Source: Bog-532 sp036495425
GTDB lineage: Bacteria; Actinomycetota; Actinomycetes; Streptosporangiales; Streptosporangiaceae
Assembly: GCA_036495425.1 (NCBI GenBank)
Contig: DASXMW010000213.1
Span: forward strand, 1-8,065
Length of the DNA stretch: 8,065 nucleotides
Reading direction: 5' to 3'
The position numbers and the translations under genes were made by a program. This document shows, piece after piece, positions 1 through 5,723 of the stretch (its first letter is position 1; each line of letters starts with the position of its first letter). The notes under the pieces were generated by a model. The model had not been told where the DNA came from, did not search any database, and saw only the letters and a list, made by a program, of their open reading frames with translations.

Positions 1-17
1 ACAGCGGGAGCGTGGAC

Positions 18-1337
18 GTGACGGCGGACGCTGACCTGGTCGCGGAGGCTGAGCTGGACCAGGAGCCCGAGCTCAGCGAGCCAGACGGCCTGGAAGCCGA
101 CAGAGACCTAGGGGACGAAGCGGACATCGACGTCAACGACCCCGATCTCGCCGATGTTGGCTTCCTGGACGTGGATGCCGAGCTGGAGGAGCTGGAGTCA
201 CTCGACTCCGACTCCGCAGACGCTGAGGAGGGCGCCGACGCCGAGCTGGCCGAGCCTGACCAGGCGGCAGACGACTCCGTGACCGCGACGACGGTGGTGG
301 TCAGCGTCAACGGCGCCGTCGGCACCGAGGCAGGATCAGCCGCGTCCGCCGAGGACTCGGACGACGAGATTTTCGTCTATGGCGACGACGACGAAGACCT
401 TCCAGCTGCCCAGGTGGCGGTGGCGGGTGCCACGTCTGACCCGGTGAAGGACTACCTGAAGCAGATCGGCAAGGTGCCCCTGCTCAACGCCGAGCAAGAG
501 GTTGAGCTGGCCAAGCGGATCGAGGCCGGGCTGTTCGCCGAGGAGAAGCTCGCCGAGCGCGGTGGGCTGACGACCGACCAGCGCATCGACCTGGAGTGGA
601 TCGCCGAGGACGGCAGGCGGGCGAAGAACCACCTGCTCGAGGCAAACCTGCGGCTGGTGGTGTCGCTGGCCAAGCGCTACACCGGGCGCGGCATGCTCTT
701 CCTTGACCTGATTCAGGAGGGCAACCTCGGCCTGATCCGCGCCGTGGAGAAGTTCGACTACACCAAGGGCTACAAGTTCTCCACCTACGCCATGTGGTGG
801 ATCCGCCAGGCCATCCAGCGTGGCTTCGCGGACTCGGCCCGGACCATCCGGCTGCCGGTCCACGTGCTGGAGATGCTGAGCAAGCTGAGCCGCGTCGAGC
901 GGGACATGCACCAGCGTCTCGGCCGCGAGCCGACTCCGGAGGAGCTGGCCGTCGAGCTGGACCGGACCCCGGACCAGATCGAGGAACTGCTGCGGACCAG
1001 CCGCCAGCCGATCAGCCTGGACTCCACCATCGGGGAGGACGGCGAGACCAGCATCGGCGACCTGATCGAGGACGTCGACGCCCCGGAAGCGTCCGAGATG
1101 GTGGACCGCCAGCTCATGGCCGAGCAGCTGCGCAGCGCGCTGGACGCGCTGACCCCGCGCGAGGCCACGATCATGTCCATGCGGTTCGGCCTCTACGACG
1201 GCAACCCGCACACCCTGGACGAGATCGGCCGGGCCCTGGGCCTGACCCGGGAGCGCATCCGGCAGCTGGAGAAGCAGTCCCTGTCCAAGCTGCGCCACCC
1301 GAGCCGCGCCCAGCCGCTGCTCGACTTCGCCAGCTGA
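18..1337 (+). CDS. RNA polymerase sigma factor, sigma-70 family, HrdB/SigA-like
   Basis: Promoter-recognition subunit of RNA polymerase. With the GTG at 18 as residue 1 the protein has 439 residues. Residues 1-133 are a strongly acidic stretch of mostly Asp, Glu and Ala. Region 1.2 begins at about 141 (DPVKDYLKQIGKVPLLNAEQ), region 2 follows at about 202-277 (NHLLEANLRLVVSLAKRYTG, then LDLIQEGNLGLIRAVEKFDY), region 3 at about 283-358, and region 4 with the helix-turn-helix at about 372-428 (LTRERIRQLEKQSLSKLRHP). GTG 18 lies 7 nt after GGGAG (6-10), a good Shine-Dalgarno site; GTG 12 is too close to it. The frame stays open to the left edge, so a longer N-terminus is possible. Regions 1.2, 2 and 4 match primary sigma factors, but region 2.4 has Gln267 and Met259 where primary factors have Thr. 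It may be the principal sigma factor or a close Hrd-type paralogue. Confidence 0.93.
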   Translation: MTADADLVAEAELDQEPELSEPDGLEADRDLGDEADIDVNDPDLADVGFLDVDAELEELESLDSDSADAEEGADAELAEPDQAADDSVTATTVVVSVNGAVGTEAGSAASAEDSDDEIFVYGDDDEDLPAAQVAVAGATSDPVKDYLKQIGKVPLLNAEQEVELAKRIEAGLFAEEKLAERGGLTTDQRIDLEWIAEDGRRAKNHLLEANLRLVVSLAKRYTGRGMLFLDLIQEGNLGLIRAVEKFDYTKGYKFSTYAMWWIRQAIQRGFADSARTIRLPVHVLEMLSKLSRVERDMHQRLGREPTPEELAVELDRTPDQIEELLRTSRQPISLDSTIGEDGETSIGDLIEDVDAPEASEMVDRQLMAEQLRSALDALTPREATIMSMRFGLYDGNPHTLDEIGRALGLTRERIRQLEKQSLSKLRHPSRAQPLLDFAS

Positions 1338-1351
1338 GCTGACAGGCCAGG

Positions 1352-1385
1352 AATCCCCGCCGCCCCCTGGGCGGCGGGGATTTTT
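1352..1385 (+). terminator. Rho-independent terminator of the sigma factor gene
   Basis: A perfect 13-bp inverted repeat (1352-1364 with 1370-1382) encloses the 5-nt loop CCCTG, and the right arm runs into TTTTT at 1381-1385. It begins 14 bp after the sigma stop codon. This is the best intrinsic terminator in the window and separates the sigma gene from the acetyltransferase gene downstream. Confidence 0.92.
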
Positions 1386-1413
1386 GCGTCCGGGCCGAGA
1401 GATACTCAGGGAC

Positions 1414-1950
1414 ATGCCCGACTTCGCCTACGCCACCTTGCTGCGTCCGGTCCGCGTGGAAGACCTCCCGCTGCTGCGCCGGTTCCACACCGAGCCCGGC
1501 CTGATCGGCCTGGACTGGGCCGGGTACCGGGATCCGGATCTGGTCAACCGGCGGTTCGCCGAGGACGGCTATCTGGGCGACCTGGACGGGCGGCTGATGG
1601 TCGACGACGGGACGGCCGAGGCCGCGGCCGGGTTCGTGACGTTCAAGGCCCGCAAGTTCGTCAACGTCGGGCACTGGGAAATCGGCATCGCCCTGCTACC
1701 GGAACGCCGCGGCCACGGGCTGGGCTGGCGGGCTCAGGCCCTGCTGTGCGACTACCTGTTCCAGCACACCCCGGCCTTCCGCATCGAGGCCAGCACCCAC
1801 GAGGAGAACCTGGCCGAGCAGCATTCGCTGGAGAAGGCCGGCTTCCAGCTGGACGGCGTGATCCGCGCGGCCGAATACCGGGACGGCGAGTACCGCAGCG
1901 GCTACCTCTACAGCCGCCTGCGCACCGACCCGGCACCTGACCTCCCCTAA
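1414..1950 (+). CDS. GNAT family N-acetyltransferase (RimJ/RimL-like)
   Basis: Predicted cytoplasmic acetyl-CoA-dependent N-acetyltransferase of 178 residues, close to the usual single-domain GNAT length. The acetyl-CoA pyrophosphate loop is visible at about residues 98-104 (RRGHGLG) after the beta-strand IGIALLP. The C-terminal part (ENLAEQHSLEKAGFQLDGVI, about 131-150, then YLYSRLR) has the Asn and LEKxGF pattern of the RimJ/RimL and antibiotic acetyltransferase branch. The substrate cannot be told. An in-frame TTG at 1384 would give 188 residues but lies in the T-run of the preceding terminator; the ATG at 1414 with CAGGG just upstream (1406-1410, rather close spacing) is preferred. The stop codon overlaps the stop of the convergent LysR gene. 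It probably has its own promoter just after the terminator, though I could not identify it. Confidence 0.88.
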   Translation: MPDFAYATLLRPVRVEDLPLLRRFHTEPGLIGLDWAGYRDPDLVNRRFAEDGYLGDLDGRLMVDDGTAEAAAGFVTFKARKFVNVGHWEIGIALLPERRGHGLGWRAQALLCDYLFQHTPAFRIEASTHEENLAEQHSLEKAGFQLDGVIRAAEYRDGEYRSGYLYSRLRTDPAPDLP

Positions 1951-2834
1951 GGCGCCGGCCGGCCGCGCACGAAGCCCAGGAAGCGGGCCGCGGCTGGGGA
2001 CAGCGGGCGGTCGGAGCGCCAGGTGAGGCCGACCACCCGCTCGGCTCGTTCGGCGGCCAGCGGGACGGCGACGGTCCCGGACAGGCCGGCGAACTGGTCG
2101 GGCAGGATCGCGACGCCCAGGCCGGATCCGACCAGCCCTTCCACGGTGGCCAGATCACCGATTTCGAAGGCCACGTGGCGGAGTGCCACCGCCTCCGCGG
2201 CCAGCAGTTCCTCGAGCAACGACCGGAACCCGAACCCGGGCGGCACGGTGACGAAATCCTCCCCCGCCACTTCGTCCAGGCCGACCCGGCCGCGGCTGGC
2301 CAGCCGGTGCCCGGCCGGGACCACCAGCACCAGCCGCTGCCGCTGCACCGGCAGCCAGCCGTGCGGGCCGCCCGGGCGGGGCGCGGTCACGGCCAGCTCG
2401 GACTGGCCCGAGGCCAGGTCGCGGACGATTTCGTGGCCCGGCTCCTGGCGCAGCACGACCCGTACGGCCGGGGCCACGTTCCGGAAGTCGCGCAGCAGCC
2501 GGGGCACCAGCGAGGTGGCCATCGAGTCCAGGAAGGCCAGCCGGACCGTACCGGTGTCCGGGTCCAGCAGTTCGGCCAGGTCTCCGCGCAGCCGGCCGTA
2601 ACGCCGGGTGATGTCGCGGGCGGCGGCCAGCACCAGCTCGCCGTAGGGGTTGGGCTGGACGCCGGCCGCGTCCCGTTCGAACAGGCGTGTGCCCAGCTCG
2701 TCCTCGGCCCGGGCCAGCAGGCGGGACAAGGTGGGCTGGGTGGTCCGCAGGGCCGCGGCCGCGTCGGTGATCTGCCCGTGGTCGGCCAGGGTGAGCAGCC
2801 GGGCCAGGTCCTCGATCTGCATGCCCCCCATCAT
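1947..2834 (-). CDS. LysR-family transcriptional regulator
   Basis: DNA-binding regulator of 295 residues, normal for the family. The N-terminal winged helix-turn-helix spans about residues 5-65 (ITDAAAALRTTQPTLSRLLA, then LFERDAAGVQPNPYGE), followed by a linker helix and a periplasmic-binding-protein-like effector domain from about 93 to 290. The LysR hallmark VGSGLGVAILP lies near 245-255. The ATG at 2834 is chosen because GAGA sits about 6 nt upstream; ATG codons at 2831 and 2822 are in frame and possible. It is divergent from the MFS exporter, an arrangement that also occurs with E. coli ynfL and ynfM, so it most likely controls that exporter and perhaps itself through the 71-bp region between them. 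The inducer is unknown. Confidence 0.93.
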   Translation of the reverse strand: MMGGMQIEDLARLLTLADHGQITDAAAALRTTQPTLSRLLARAEDELGTRLFERDAAGVQPNPYGELVLAAARDITRRYGRLRGDLAELLDPDTGTVRLAFLDSMATSLVPRLLRDFRNVAPAVRVVLRQEPGHEIVRDLASGQSELAVTAPRPGGPHGWLPVQRQRLVLVVPAGHRLASRGRVGLDEVAGEDFVTVPPGFGFRSLLEELLAAEAVALRHVAFEIGDLATVEGLVGSGLGVAILPDQFAGLSGTVAVPLAAERAERVVGLTWRSDRPLSPAAARFLGFVRGRPAP

Positions 2835-2905
2835 ACCGATCTCGTATGCACTCGATGAATTTGATGCATTTGACGTATACGAGCCCGCGAGCGCACCGTT
2901 ATTAG
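2835..2905. promoter_or_regulatory. Divergent control region between LysR and MFS genes
   Basis: This 71-bp spacer is clearly richer in A+T than its surroundings. CTCGTAT (2841-2847) and ATACGAG (2877-2883) form a perfect 7-bp inverted repeat. Inside it are ATGCA (2846-2850) and TGCAT (2865-2869), and a tandem 9-bp near repeat GATGAATTT/GATGCATTT (2854-2871). Such dyads are expected where a LysR tetramer binds, but the binding sites are an inference. TATACG at 2876-2881 could serve as a -10 element for the exporter gene; no convincing -35 element is seen for either gene. Confidence 0.55.
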
Positions 2906-4189
2906 ATGACAGTGAAAAGCCGGAATACGGCCGGAAGCGGCACTACGGAGCGCGGCCGGCCGGCCGGCGGGCATGCGGGCTACCGCCCCGGCGAACCCGG
3001 CTACGGGCGGATCTCGGTGGCGCTGTTCGCGGCCGGGGTGGCCACGTTTGCCCTGCTCTACAGCACCCAGGCACTACTGCCCGAGCTGGCCCGGGCCTTC
3101 TCGGTCTCGGCCGCGGACAGCACGCTGTCGCTGTCCCTGGCCACGGCCGGTCTCGGGGTGGCCCTGCTGTTCACCGGGCCGGTGTCTGAGGTGCTGGGCC
3201 GGACCCGGCTCGTCCACGCCTCGCTGATCACCTCGGCCCTGATCGGGCTGGCCTGCGCGGCCGCACCCGGCTGGGACGCGCTGCTGACCCTGCGACTGCT
3301 GCAGGGGGTGGCCCTGGCCGGGCTGCCCGCGGTGGCCACCGCCTACCTGCGCGAGGAGATGCACCCGGGCGGCTACGCGCGCACGGCCGGCCTGTACGTG
3401 GGCGGCAACGCGCTGGGCGGGATGACCGGCCGCCTGATCACCGGGGCCGTGGCCGACGTGGCCGGCTGGCGGTGGGCCCTGGCCGCCATCGCCGGGGTCG
3501 GCCTGGCCTGCGCGCTGCTGGTGCTGGTCCTGCTGCCCGCCTCGCGCAACTTCGTGCCCGCCCCGGCCCGGCCGCGGCACCTGGCCGCCATGACCCGGCG
3601 GGCGCTGTCCGACCCCGGCCTGCTGGCCCTGTACGCGATCGGCGCCTGCGCCATGGGCGCGTTCGTGGCCGTGTACAACGCGATCGGGTTCCGGCTCACC
3701 GCGGCCCCGTACCAGCTGAGCCTGGCCACGGCCGGCCTGGTGTTCTGCGTCTACCCGGTGGGCACGGTCACCTCGACGCTGGCCGGCCGGGCGGTCGGCC
3801 GGTTCTCCCGGCGGACCGTGGTCCCGGCCGGCTGCGCCATCGCCATGGCCGGGGTGCTGCTGACCCTGCTCGGGCCGCTGCCGCTGGTGGTACTGGGGAT
3901 CGCCGTGATGACCGCGGGCTTCTTCGTCGTCCACGGGGTGGCCAGCGGCTGGGTCCCGATCCGGGCCAGCGCGGGCGGCACCGGCGCGGCCCAGGCCGCC
4001 TCGCTGTACCTGTTCGCCTACTACCTGGGCTCGTCGGTGTTCGGCGGCCTGGCCGGCCGGACCTGGGCCGCCGGGGCCTGGCCGGCGGTGGTGGCGCTGG
4101 CCCTGGCCCTGCTGGCGGTGTGCGCGGGCCTGACCTGCTGGCTGCGGCGTATCCCGGCGCTGGCTGGCCCGGGCCCGGCCCGGGGCTAG
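2906..4189 (+). CDS. Major facilitator superfamily exporter, YnfM-type
   Basis: Integral membrane secondary transporter of 427 residues, expected to have 12 transmembrane helices and to act as a proton-coupled exporter. A hydrophilic N-terminus of about 36 residues precedes the first helix (about 37-55). The loop after helix 2 has the motif-A-like GPVSEVLGRTR (91-101). Further family features are GLPAVATAYLREEM (139-152), GGNALGGMTGRLITG (166-180) with ADVAGWRW (183-190), the inter-domain loop around LLPASRNFVP (209-218), and AQAASLYLFAYYLGSSVFGG (362-381). This combination is that of the YnfM group of putative efflux proteins; the substrate is not known. No clear ribosome binding site precedes the ATG at 2906, and GTG at 2912 is an alternative start. 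It is divergent from the LysR gene and lies 10 bp before fdhD, so the two are probably co-transcribed. Confidence 0.9.
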   Translation: MTVKSRNTAGSGTTERGRPAGGHAGYRPGEPGYGRISVALFAAGVATFALLYSTQALLPELARAFSVSAADSTLSLSLATAGLGVALLFTGPVSEVLGRTRLVHASLITSALIGLACAAAPGWDALLTLRLLQGVALAGLPAVATAYLREEMHPGGYARTAGLYVGGNALGGMTGRLITGAVADVAGWRWALAAIAGVGLACALLVLVLLPASRNFVPAPARPRHLAAMTRRALSDPGLLALYAIGACAMGAFVAVYNAIGFRLTAAPYQLSLATAGLVFCVYPVGTVTSTLAGRAVGRFSRRTVVPAGCAIAMAGVLLTLLGPLPLVVLGIAVMTAGFFVVHGVASGWVPIRASAGGTGAAQAASLYLFAYYLGSSVFGGLAGRTWAAGAWPAVVALALALLAVCAGLTCWLRRIPALAGPGPARG

Positions 4190-4199
4190 CATCGAACAC

Positions 4200-5048
4200 G
4201 TGAGCACCAGGACGAGGCGGCGCCGGATCGAGCGGATCTCCGCCACCGGCGACGGGCCGGCCGGGGCCAAGGCCGACCTGCTGGCGGTGGAGGAGCCGCT
4301 GGAGATCCGGATCGGCGGCCAGGCCCTGACCGTGACCATGCGCACCCCCGGCGATGATCTCGACCTGGCCGCCGGGTTCCTGTTCACCGAGGGCCTGCTG
4401 TCCCCGGCCGTGGATCTGCGGCAGATCCGCATGTGTGACGAGAACGTGGCCGACGCCACCCTCGGGCCGCCGGACCTCCCGGCCCCCGCGGCGCTGGAAC
4501 GCGCCACCGACACCAGGCGCGCGCAACGGAACTTCCTCACCACCAGTGCCTGCGGGGTGTGCGGCAAGGAGAGCATCGACGCGATCCGGGTCCGGTCCCG
4601 CTATGACCTGGCCACCGACCGGGTCCGGGTCTCCTCGTCGGTGCTGGCGTCGCTGCCGGACCGGCTGCGCGAAGCCCAGCGGGTGTTCGCCAGCACCGGC
4701 GGGCTGCACGCGGCCGGCCTGTTCGGCGCCGATGGGACGCTGCTGGTGCTGCGTGAGGACGTCGGCCGCCACAACGCGGTCGACAAGGTGATCGGCTGGG
4801 CCCTGCGGGCCGGGCGGCTGCCGCTGACCGGCCATGTCCTGCTGGTGAGCGGGCGCGCGTCGTTCGAGCTGGTGCAGAAGGCGGCTGTGGCCGGTATCCC
4901 CGTGCTGGCCGCGGTGTCAGCCCCCTCGTCGCTGGCCGCCGACCTGGCCGACGAGACGGGGATGACCCTGGTCGGGTTCTTGCGCGGCTCGTCGATGAAC
5001 GCCTACGCCGGGGTCGAGCGGATCACCGCAGTCCCGGCCTCGGCCTGA
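4200..5048 (+). CDS. fdhD: Formate dehydrogenase accessory sulfurtransferase FdhD
   Basis: FdhD passes sulfur from the IscS cysteine desulfurase to the bis-MGD molybdenum cofactor, which formate dehydrogenase needs to be active. It acts in the cytoplasm. The protein has 282 residues, normal length. The catalytic CxxC is present as Cys118 and Cys121 in TSACGVCGKESID (115-127), equivalent to the E. coli Cys121/Cys124 pair. The family signature EDVGRHNAVDKVIG lies at 186-199 and SGRASFELVQKAA at 217-229. The GTG start at 4200 follows the exporter stop by 10 bp, so translation may be coupled; no strong Shine-Dalgarno sequence is evident. No formate dehydrogenase or cofactor-synthesis gene is in the window, so its client enzyme must be encoded elsewhere. 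Confidence 0.97.
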   Translation: MSTRTRRRRIERISATGDGPAGAKADLLAVEEPLEIRIGGQALTVTMRTPGDDLDLAAGFLFTEGLLSPAVDLRQIRMCDENVADATLGPPDLPAPAALERATDTRRAQRNFLTTSACGVCGKESIDAIRVRSRYDLATDRVRVSSSVLASLPDRLREAQRVFASTGGLHAAGLFGADGTLLVLREDVGRHNAVDKVIGWALRAGRLPLTGHVLLVSGRASFELVQKAAVAGIPVLAAVSAPSSLAADLADETGMTLVGFLRGSSMNAYAGVERITAVPASA

Positions 5049-5095
5049 GGTTCCGGTACGCCTGAGGCCTGGTGTGGCCGGTGGACGAATTCTTC

Positions 5096-5113
5096 CCAGA
5101 ACTCCGGTTCTGG
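5096..5113. promoter_or_regulatory. Hairpin or operator, CCAGAAC-TCCG-GTTCTGG
   Basis: A perfect 7-bp inverted repeat lies 47 bp after the fdhD stop. As RNA it would form a stem closed by C(UCCG)G, a member of the very stable UNCG tetraloop class, and could mark the 3' end of the exporter-fdhD transcript. It lacks a U-run, so it is not a classical terminator. As DNA its core GAAC-N4-GTTC (5099-5110) equals the core of the LexA SOS box of Gram-positive bacteria, though the flanking C and G of that box are replaced by A and T. The role is unresolved. Confidence 0.45.
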
Positions 5114-5135
5114 AAATCGTTTGCACCAATTACCT

Positions 5136-5151
5136 GTGGTGCTAGTACCAC
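5136..5151. promoter_or_regulatory. 16-bp imperfect palindrome, candidate operator
   Basis: GTGGTGCTAGTACCAC reads as a palindrome centred on CTAG with a single mismatched pair. Its length and symmetry fit the binding site of a dimeric regulator such as a TetR or GntR protein. It lies 152 bp before the Cys-tail gene and about 40 bp before the most AT-rich part of the leader. Assignment as an operator is an inference. Confidence 0.35.
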
Positions 5152-5291
5152 CCCGGGCCGGCCAGCCAGCCATATTTTAAAAGCCAGCATTGAAAGAAAG
5201 ACTGGATTCACCGGCACAATTAAGGCTCGGGTGCCGATGATATTTTGCCCGGGCTGGGCTGCGGCCGGCACGCTCATCAGCGTCTCAGACC

Positions 5292-5300
5292 GGGAGGGAA
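5292..5300 (+). promoter_or_regulatory. Strong ribosome binding site of the Cys-tail gene
   Basis: GGGAGGGAA lies 3 nt upstream of the ATG at 5304, with its GGGAGG core about 6 nt from the start codon. It is the strongest Shine-Dalgarno match in the window and supports both the reality of the gene and the choice of start. Confidence 0.75.
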
Positions 5301-5303
5301 GTC

Positions 5304-5723
5304 ATGAGAATCGCCCCCATCGACTCATCCAAGCTCGCCGACACCAACCAGGAGTTCCGTACCCTGATGGCCAGCGACGCGGACTGGATCGTCCGTTCCG
5401 CGGACGACCTGCGGCAGTTGCGCGAGGCCGGCGACAACCCGTTCGCGAAACTCCCCGACAATGATTTCAACGAATTCCTGTCGTCCCTGAAATTCAACGG
5501 CGGCGGCGTGAGCACCGGGCACTACCGGCCTTTGATGGCATCGCTCACCCTCACCGATATCGACGAAGTGTTCGCCCGGTTCGGAATGAGCCGGCAACTG
5601 AGCAAGGAAACGCTGGAAGCCGAGTGCGTCAACGGCGTGTGCGAGTTCAGCTTCTGGAGCTTCTGCTCCCATACCTGTGGCTCGGACCTCGAGACCCAGC
5701 CCGTCACGGTCATCGAGGCCTAG
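5304..5723 (+). CDS. Unrecognised 139-aa protein with four-cysteine C-terminal tail
   Basis: I do not recognise this protein. It has 139 residues, no signal peptide and no membrane helix. Residues 1-105 are mixed polar and probably helical, with a glycine patch (FNGGGVSTGHY, 64-74) and a stretch LTLTDIDEVFARFGMS (81-96) that looks like a folded or recognition segment. All four cysteines are in the tail at 108, 113, 121 and 125 (C-x4-C-x7-C-x3-C), together with an aromatic run EFSFWSF (114-120) and several Ser and Thr. The layout suggests either a ribosomally made peptide precursor with a long leader and Cys-rich core, or a small metal- or disulfide-bearing protein. Nineteen of 139 codons end in A or T, against 16 of 282 in fdhD, which hints at a different origin. 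It has its own leader and strong ribosome site, and its stop overlaps that of the convergent TetR gene. No maturase or protease gene is in the window. Confidence 0.82.
   Translation: MRIAPIDSSKLADTNQEFRTLMASDADWIVRSADDLRQLREAGDNPFAKLPDNDFNEFLSSLKFNGGGVSTGHYRPLMASLTLTDIDEVFARFGMSRQLSKETLEAECVNGVCEFSFWSFCSHTCGSDLETQPVTVIEA

Larger units (their letters stand above)
5049..5303 (+). other. AT-richer 255-bp leader upstream of the Cys-tail gene
   Basis: No gene is supported here. From about 5090 the composition shifts to more A+T than anywhere else nearby, with runs such as ATATTTTAAAA (5172-5182) and GATGATATTTT (5236-5246). A promoter-like pair TTGAAA (5190-5195) and CACAAT (5215-5220) is present, but its 19-bp spacer is long for a sigma-70 promoter. 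The stretch also contains a tetraloop hairpin, a 16-bp palindrome and a thrice-occurring 6-mer that could form alternative stems, each described separately. It most likely holds the promoter and 5' leader of the gene at 5304. Confidence 0.5.

Noticed and set aside
1384..1413. TTG start for the acetyltransferase gene
   Set aside because: The codon is in the T-run of the sigma gene terminator and has no ribosome site; ATG 1414 matches the usual GNAT N-terminus.
336..1415. 359-aa reading frame on the minus strand across the sigma factor gene
   Set aside because: Antisense to a clear sigma factor, low-complexity composition rich in Gly, Gln, Leu and Val, and no recognisable domain; a by-product of GC-rich codon use.
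3074..4576. 500-aa reading frame on the minus strand across the exporter and fdhD genes
   Set aside because: Covers two well-supported genes, is dominated by Gly, Gln, Arg and Ala, and has no domain; a GC-rich shadow frame.
5072..5464. 130-aa plus-strand frame starting in the leader (GTG 5072)
   Set aside because: It has a GAGG 4 nt upstream, but its codons in the leader often end in A or T unlike any neighbour, and it runs 161 bp into the Cys-tail gene in another frame. A short leader peptide is not excluded but has no support.
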